Positions 12,501 through 21,500 of a stretch of 64,000 bases of DNA are shown here, one piece after another (positions within the stretch are counted from its first letter, which is position 1; each line of letters starts with the position of its first letter). Below the pieces are notes generated by a model. The model was not told the DNA's origin. It saw only the letters and a program-made list of their open reading frames with translations, and searched no databases. Location: contig JAYJMM010000100.1 of assembly GCA_037349105.1 (NCBI GenBank), forward strand, positions 1,458,501-1,522,500. Reading direction: 5' to 3'. The DNA comes from Limnomonas spitsbergensis. Taxonomy: Eukaryota > Chlorophyta > Chlorophyceae > Chlamydomonadales. The position numbers and the translations under genes were made by a program.

Positions 12501-15500
12501 TTAGGGTTTAGGGTTATCATGTATCATGAGTGAGGGGGTTTAGGGTTTAGGGTTGTCATGTATCATGAGGGTTATCATGTATCATGAGTGAGGGGGTTTT
12601 GGGTTTAGGGTTATCATGTATCATGAGGGTTATCATGTATCATGAGGGAGGGGGGTTGGGGTTTAGGGTTAGCCTGTATTATGTAGGGAGAGGGGGTGAG
12701 GGTTTAGGTGTAGCCTGTATCATTTAGGGAGGGGGGTGAGGGTTTAGGGTCAGCCTGTATCATGTAGGAAAGGGTGGGAGAGGTTTAGGGTTAGCCTGTA
12801 AGGTTTTTAATTCTTAGCTTCGTTACGCTTTACGCTGACGATGTTAACTGAGTGCAATTTACAAGGACCAACCAGAATGCACCGCAATTACAGCAAATTG
12901 GTAACGGCATAACTACAGGTCAAACCCCAGTGACAGACCGCAAATGGGGTTTTCAGCTCAGAACCCACCCGCTAATCGAAAATAAGTCGTGATACTTGAA
13001 TTTTGTACACGAAAGTTGCTCTGATCATCGCGACATTTCCCTTTGGGGTGACGCACAACAATGAGCAACTTCCCACCTGTAGAAATGCATGACTAATGAG
13101 TCATGGCCCCAAAAGCCAGCAATCCTCTAGAGCGCACTCGCGGTCTAGATTACGGCTCACTCTTAATTGAGTGACAGCTAAAAAGCCTTTTGTGTGCGCT
13201 ATATTGTGTGACACTGTCATTGACCGAAAAACACTCTCACACAAACGAAATATGGCGTGATAGCACAGCACAGCACAGCACAGCCCTGATCATCGTCCTG
13301 GTCAGCTGGCAAAACTACTTTCATCCTGGTTTTAAAACACACCTCCCCAGCCTGTTGAGTATCGCCTCTCGCGCCCTCCTGTCATCTACGCCCAGTATCA
13401 CAGTGAGCACGTCGTCGTGAAGGCCTCTTAGCCTAGTTCTTCATCGGGTCTTATTTTGAATCCGGTTTTAAAACGCACCTCCCCAGCCTGCTAAGTATCG
13501 CCTCTCGCGCCCTCTTGTCATCCACCCCCAGTATCACAGTGAGCACGTCATCGTCGAGGTCCGTGAGCAGCCAGCCGTCGATGCACAGCCGTCGGAAGCT
13601 CCACAGATAGCGATCGTAGCAGCTGCCCATGGAGCGGATCCACACCTACAAATAAAAATAATAAATAAATAAATAAACGCTACGAGCCCTGAGGCGTGGA
13701 TAAAGGAAGCCACCTGATCGGCCGTGGGACTAGGTGAGCTTCCAAAAGTCCATGACCTACATCTCCATCATGCACAGTGAGGTCTTGTGTGGTGCAATAT
13801 TTCATGACTTTTGATGATTCCCCACCCATACTCCCCGCGGAGTACAAGATCCCCCAAATATCCCTGTACGGTAGATTAAGTGTGATTATTCCCCTAACCT
13901 GTACTCCCATGAAGTACAAGATCCCCGCAAGATTCCTCTAGTGAAAGCGTAATTCCTCCCTTATGCCCGTGAGGTACAAGATCCCCGTCAGATTCCATCA
14001 GTGAAAGTGTGATTGTTATTCCCTACCCGTACTCCTTTGAGGTACAAGATCCGTTTCAGATCCCATCACTTTGATTTGCCCCAACCACACAAAAAAATGC
14101 AACATGTTCACACCTGTACACCTGTACCCCAACTCAACACGTCCACACCTGTACATCGTGTACCGTCCAGTCCTCCAGCGGCTTGCTGAGGCCAAGCGGG
14201 GTGGGCAGCTGGTGGGCCGCGGCACTTGAGGCGCCTGCGGGACACAGTACCAGGATGCAAGCAGAGCTATCAGGACGGCATGACAAATGCAACATCACGG
14301 CCGCAGATCATAGCCACATGCGCAGCCTGAACAGCGTCAAGCCCTCTACTCAATTTGGGTTCCAGAGGGTAGAGGCACAGCCCATGTCATCTGGGACCCA
14401 AATTGAGCTCTTCTATGAATGCTGCATTCCTTATACTGTAGATTTGCTTTGCCTTCCCTCATAAGTTAAGTTGTTTGGGGTTGAGGGATCCATGTAAATA
14501 CTCATTATCGATTGTCGACGCCAGTTTCAGTCAGGAATTAAGAGTTTTGTTCGGTTACATGCCCTGAGGGCAGCATTCAAAGAAATATTTTTCCGTACCC
14601 GAGGGAAGGCAAATCAAATCTACAAGAGTTTTGTTTTGTTTCATGAGGGGCAGTCCCAGAGACCGAAAGGAGGTGCCTGTTGTTCCACGGCGTGAGCATA
14701 GAAGCATGGCGGTCAGACAATATCAGGCTGACAGAATTTCAAATTTCAAATTTCAAATGTTATACGGTATTCCTCTTGCCGCGTCCCGGCGCTTTCTTCC
14801 TGTCAGGAGGGGGCAATCCCAGAGCATGACTCGAGGCGCCTGCGGGACACGGTGCCGGGATGTCAGGATGGTCTTTCTTTTGCTTGGACTTCAAACATTT
14901 GGAAACGGCATTCTAAATGCTCTATTCTAAATGCTCTATTCTAAATGCTCTATTCTAAATGCTCTATTCTAAATGCTCTATTCTAAATGCTCTATTCTAA
15001 ATGCTATATTCTAAATGCTTTATTCTAAATGCTCTATTCTAAATGCTTTGTTCTAAATGCCCTATTCTAAATGCTCTATTCTAAATGCTTCTTTAAATGC
15101 TCTATTCCCAAATGCAAGGCTCCGGCGTTTTCTTTCTATCAGGCGGGGCAGAGGAGGCGGGGCAATGCCAGAGTGAAACTGGATGGCGAATGGCTTCAGG
15201 TATCAATACAGAGAATGGCTCATCTCTATATCGGTATCAAAGGTAAGAACGAATCAGTGCACGAGGGCACAAGAGCACTCACACAGAAAAGCAACTGAAC
15301 CAACAGAACCATCTGCTGCATGGACAGGAGCGCATTTTAATAGGGAGAAACGGCTCAGTCTGCCGCATGTGTGGGACGCTAGGATGTGTGGAAGCGAGGA
15401 AGCCGCGGGATTAAGGGGCTGGCAGGGGAGTAGAGAGGGTGACATGGGCGCAATAAAAGCGCAGGTTTCGAATGGCACAGGGGGGTGATATTAACCTACC

Positions 15501-18500
15501 CTGAACCCTGTCTAAACCCTGAACCCAACAGTACCGCAGGGTTCAAGGCAACACCACAGGTGTTGGAAGACGTAGCACACGATGAAATCGTAACACACCA
15601 TGAAATTTTGCCACCTTTGGCTGTAGAGAACAGCGATGATGTGCTGTCTCATGCTCAGTGGCTCTGTCCTTTCATTTGGGGGAGAGTGAGAGCTCTCAAC
15701 AACCACCAGTCCACCACCACGGTGAACAGCCAACGGGAGCACACAGATGACATGGCAAACGATCAAAGCTGTGAACAGCTTTCTATGGGGTAAAAACCTG
15801 TTTCATGAGGTGTAAAAGGCCAGGCCTCCATCTTACCACACCACGCCACAATCCTGGACAATGCTACCGCATCTGGAAGGAAAAAGGCCGGTGTATTGAG
15901 GCCCCATTTGTCTATAGATCCCCTCCCAGGCAAGGCTCACCTACAGCAGAGGGGCACAGTCTTCTCCCGCGCTCTCCCACACTCTCCCTCACTCTCTTCC
16001 TCACTCTCCCCCACTTTCCCCCACTCATTCCCCCACTTTCCCCCACTCATTCCCCCACTCCCCCCCCTTCACTCCCACCCTCACTCCCACCCCCCCCACA
16101 CACACACACTCTCTCCGTCACTCTCTCCCTCACTCTACCCCACTCCCTCCCTCCCTCTCTCCCCCACTCCCCCCCTCACTCTCCCTCACTCCCCCTCACT
16201 CTCTCCCCCACTCTCTCCCTCACTCTCTCCCTCACTCTCTCCCCCACTCTCCCCTACTCTTCCTCACTCTCTCCCACTCCTCCACATTCTCCCTCACTCT
16301 TCCTCACTCTCTCTCCCTCAGAGACAGGGGGGGGTCAGGCTAGGCTCTGTCACCTATATAATATCCTAGTCCAACCCCTCCACCATGCAGAGCGGCCTCA
16401 TCCCCGGACCTCTACACGGGGGGGCCTCAGGCACACGTCCACACACACACACACACAAGGCCTGGCGGCCTCGTTTCATGTCAACATGATAATTTACAAG
16501 TCCACAATGACGGCACCTCGAAAAGTATGTCCAAGATCTCAAAAAACTGACGGGGCACCTCCCCAGCCCGCATGCCTCCCTCACCTGGATCCAGCGGTAC
16601 AGCCGAGGGCATCATGCTGAGCGACATCGCGGTGCCCGCGAGAGAGGCAGACAGGTCCGGCGGCGCCTGCGCCAGCGCCTCGGTCGGATGAAAATGAAGC
16701 CGAATGTCGTCCTCCGCCGGCAGGCCGATGTCCGCCGCGTCCGCCAGGGGCTGCCTCAGGAGCTCCATCGCCTGCTGCACCTGCTGCCGCACCGTCAAGC
16801 CACGCCCGATCTCCGCCTGGACGAGCAGCGCGGAGATGGGGAGTGACGGGGAGGCGGTGGACGGCCGCGCCACCGCCGCTGCCGCGGCGGGCCCGCCGGC
16901 TTGCGCTGCCGCCGCAGCTGCGGCTGCCGCGGGATGGCCTGAAGGGATGTCCGGATGTCCAAAGGGCAGCGAGAGCGTTGGGGCCTCCAGCTGAGGCTGC
17001 GGGGAGTAGCGCAGGACCACCACGCGGAGCGGGCTCTTGGAGGCCCCTGTGTGCATGCAGGAGAAAGAGCAAAAATCCACACCAGTTCTCGCTTCAAATC
17101 CACGCCAGTTCTAACTTAAGATCCACGCCAGTTCACACTTCAAATCCACGCCAGTTCACACTTCAAATCCACACAAGTAGGGTGGCCACCGCCCTCCTGC
17201 CAGGCCATCCTCCCAAGAAAGGATAACCTGTCACCAATAAAACCAGAGAATAAATACCTCTGAATAAAACCTAAACCCTTGGTGTGCATAAAACCTAAAC
17301 CCTTGGTGTGAATAAAACCGAAACCCTTGGTGTGCCTAAACCCTTAACCTTTGGTATGCGTAAATCACGGAACCGTTGTTGTACTGAAACCATGCACGTC
17401 CTCGACCGGATGCCAGCGCAACAAAACTGAAGATGAGCAGTTTACCGCATGCCTGCGTCACCCCCCCACCCTCAACCTGCGTCCCCACCCCCCCAGTCCC
17501 CCATCCCCAACCTGCCTGACCCCAAGAGACGGTTCACGATGAGTTCCCGCTCCGCCGCAAATTCCGCCGAAGCTGCGTAGCTGGCAGACATGATCACGAC
17601 CACCACCCGGCAGCGTTGCACGGCCTCCAATCTGCGGAGGTATTGCAGCAGGATTGTTACAGCAGTGGCAATGTTGCAACATAGTTGTTGCAATAGCAAA
17701 AACATGGCAGACGTGAACAACTGAACACCACCACCACCTGGCAGCGCAGCACGGCCACTAATCTGCGGGGTTGTTGCAGCAGTGGCATATTTGATATAGA
17801 TGTTGCAATAGCAACCATTTGGTGGACATGAAAGGCTGCGCAATCCGCCAAAGCATGAGGTGTCAGGACCGCTCGCCCCACAGCAGTTCTATCCCGAAGG
17901 ATAGCCCGCTCACGATATTCTGCGGGGCACTTTCAACGAAGGGCCGCTTACAACTGGGACACGGTATGAAAAGATCCATGGCAGGATTCGGACCGCACAC
18001 ATCAGGATGGACATGACGACCACCACCCAGTAGTGTTGCATGGCCTCCAGCTTGCAGCATGGCCCTTGCGGCAGGGTTTTTGCAGGGTTTTTGCAGCCCA
18101 ATTGTTGTTGCAGGGTTGTTGCAGGGTTGTTGCAGCCCAATTGTTGTTGCAGGGTTGTTGCAGGGTTTTTGCAGCCCAATTGTTGTTGCAGGGTTGTTGC
18201 AGGGTTGTTGCAGCCCAATTGTTGTTGCAGGGTTGTAGCAGCAGAATTGTAGTAACATGGCCGTCATACCAGAGATGCTGCAACAGAGTAACAGACATGC
18301 TGCGACAGCAACCGCTTAGCAACCACTTGGAAGCCCACGGCAAAGCTTCATTTCAAGACCGCACACCTTGCGTCAGTCAGTCAGTCAGTCTGCACCTTCC
18401 ACAGCCCACCGGTCATCTATAACCCGGGTTCAGGGTTTAGGGGTTTGGGTTTTATGGTTAAGGGTTTAGGGTTTAGGGTATAACCCCGCCTTTGACCCCA

Positions 18501-21500
18501 GCCTGTCTCAACGAGGTGACAGGTTATGGGGAGCAGCGCATAGGCCCACGCCCAGGGTTGATGTTTTTGTGACTCAGCTATATGTCAGCTACACTCAAGC
18601 CGCTGGCCAGAGGCCCCATTTGTGGCCCGCCATACCGCTTTGGCCAACACTTACTGGCCGGACTAGGTTTGGACTTGACTGGGCCCTTGGCGGCCTAACG
18701 GCGGCCTGCCGAAGTTGGACTTGTACCTGAAAGGAGTAACCCTGCCCACGCCCACCCCAGCTGATCCTTCACTGAGATCTGCTTCCATGCCTTGGAAATA
18801 ATCATCATCCACACTGGTGTGAAAAATTGTGAAAACGTGTGAAATGGAAAGCGCAGAGGCTCGGGCGAAGCCTTGGTGTGCAGGGGTGGGTGGGTGCGAG
18901 GGGGCAACACAGGACGTAGGACGTCGGCCGTCGGCCGCGACGTACCTGATACGCCTATAGCTGTATACCAGTAAATGAGAATTAAGAATATGGCTTCCCC
19001 GACGGAGTGAACCCACCTGCTGATACGCTGAGCTGCAAGCAAATAGTTTAGGTCACTCTTTATTATTTGTTTGGGGAGCCCTGAAGCTCAGGGTGACTTC
19101 ACTCCTTGGTTCCAATTAGGCGGATTATGGGCTTGTATTGCTACCAGTAACCAGGAATTAAGAACGTGGCTCCCCCGACTGAGTGTACGCACCTGCTGAG
19201 CGGCCGGTCCTGCATTGCCAGCCGAGGTTGCAAGGTGTCCCACCACAGCAGCTCAGAAATCGGCAGGATCCCGCCCTTCCCGCCCGCCGCTGCGCCTGCA
19301 GCAGCCGCGTCCCGCAGCTTGCAGTTCCCCAACAGGGTGCTGACCAGGCCGCGGATGAAGAGCTTCTCGCGGAACGAGGCTTGGCCGCAGTACAGTACCG
19401 CCAGCGGCCGTACCGCCGTGAAGTGTGGGAAGCGGAGCGCCTGACGGGAAGTGTTCACACAGTTAAGCGTGCCTCAGCTGCAATTCAGGCCGACGCTGCC
19501 GTCAGAGCGAGAATCCTATCTAAAATGCAGGCCCCCCTACCCCCAAAGGGTCCCGGGAAAGAGGGAAAGGGGCCCCAAGCAAAGCAAGACCATAAGATTA
19601 AGCAGCAGAAGATAAAGATTTCCCACAATATTGCTGCTTAATCTTATGGTCTGCTTGGGAAATCTGGCCTGGGTGCAGCCAGCATTCCTGCTCGGCTCAC
19701 CGAGCGGTACTGCCACTCCTCTCCCTCATAAATAAACAACCATCCATCTGTATCTTCCTGGGCGCGCGCCACCCAGCCACCAGTACGGCACAATATATCA
19801 CCCTGACTCAGCACCTGCCGTACATAGGCCCCTTTGCAAGTACTCCGGAATTAAGGAAGCCACCCATTTGGCACCCGTAGTAGCACTAGGTGGGCTACCA
19901 TTCCTCTCCCTCGCACCATCGCTTCCACATTGAGTGCGGAAACCTGCCCAGCATCGAATGTTGCCACACCTCACCTTCTGGCATTATGGTACATTCTGGA
20001 AATATAGCCGAAATCTTTCGCTGCAGAACCATGCGAAACCATTTGACGTCATGCAAAACCATGCAGAACCATGCGAAACCATTTGACGTCATGCAAAACC
20101 ATGCGGAACCATGCGGAACCATTTGACGTCATGCAAAACCATGCGGAACCATGCGGAACCATGCGGAACCATGCCGAACCATGCCGAACCATGCCGAACC
20201 ATTTGACGTCATGCAAAACCATGCGGAACCATGCAGAACCATGCCGAACCATTTGACGTCATGCAAAACCATGCGGAACCATGCCGAACCATGCCGAACC
20301 ATTTGACATCATGCAAAACCATGCGAAACCATGCTGAACCATGCGGAACCATTTGACGTCATGCAAAACCATGCGGAACCATGCGGAACCATGCCGAACT
20401 CTTTGGCGCCATGCGAAACTATGCGGATTATTGCTGAACCATGCGGAACTATTTGACGCCATGCGGAGTCTTGACTAGAAAGGTATTTTACCCTTTCACC
20501 TGAAGACCGACATCTCTCTCCGAGACACATCGACACTCATCGACATCTCACAGCCGGACCCCGTACCGGTCATAGACAATGATGAACATGAATTGTAGTT
20601 GAATTGTAGCTGAATTGTCGATGAAAAAGCCTGAAATTAAGTACTGCAGCTTGAAATCCTGAACCCTTACCCTAAATATAAATCCTGAGTACTTACTGAG
20701 GGGAAAACCATCCAACTGGAAAACAACATATGGCTCTCCAACACGACTTGCAGCTGGACCACTTACGGACATACCGGTCGGCCAAGCTAAATTTAAATGT
20801 AGCTGAAACATCCTAAAATGTGGCTGAAACAGCCTGACTATGAAATGTAGCTGAAACAGCCTAACATTAAGTACTATGAACAGGAGGGGGAATCATCCGC
20901 CTGCAAACCGACATGGCTCTTGGACACGACTTGTAGCTGGCCCCCACATGGCCGTAGGCCATGCTGTATCTGACTTGTGGCTGGAACACCCTTAAATCAA
21001 ATTATGCTGACCAGAGACCTAAACCCTAACCCTTTAACCTAAGACCTAAACCACTACTGCGTTGTGATAGGAAAAGGATCTACCTGCAATCCGACGTGGC
21101 TTTCGGACACATCTCGTAGCTGGCCTGTGACAGAGCCCTGAATGTTCGCTCTGTGAAGGACAGAGAAACGGGGGGGGGGAAGCAGGTATGGATGGGGTCA
21201 GTGGGCAGCCATGCATGTGACTTAACTAAGAGTGTTTGGACGAGTGTGGGGATTCCCTTACTTCAGGGTTTGCTCTGTGAAGGACAGAGAGAGGAGAGGG
21301 GAGAGGGGCAGGTCTGGGCTCGCATGGCAGCTCCGCATGTGACTCGATTAAGAGTGTTTGAACGAGTGTGGGAATTCCCTCTGTATAGGGTTCGCTCTGT
21401 GAAGGACAGAGAAAGGGGGGGGGGGGGGCATGGATGGGGTCACATGGCAGCTTCGCATGTGATTCAACAATGCGGGGATTGACCTTGTAAAGGGTTCGCT

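Noticed and set aside
12060..12800. Telomere or subtelomere
   Set aside because: TTTAGGG is present but in 40 bp mixed units, with genes continuing on both sides.
15805..16620. 271-codon Ser/Pro/Leu frame
   Set aside because: Mostly a CT-rich simple repeat in an intron; the end overlaps the antisense of a real exon.
16481..17080. Alternative frame over the linker exon (GLQEPAPRGG...)
   Set aside because: It would follow from an earlier donor in the TIR exon, but its product is low-complexity and it cannot join the SAM exon in phase.
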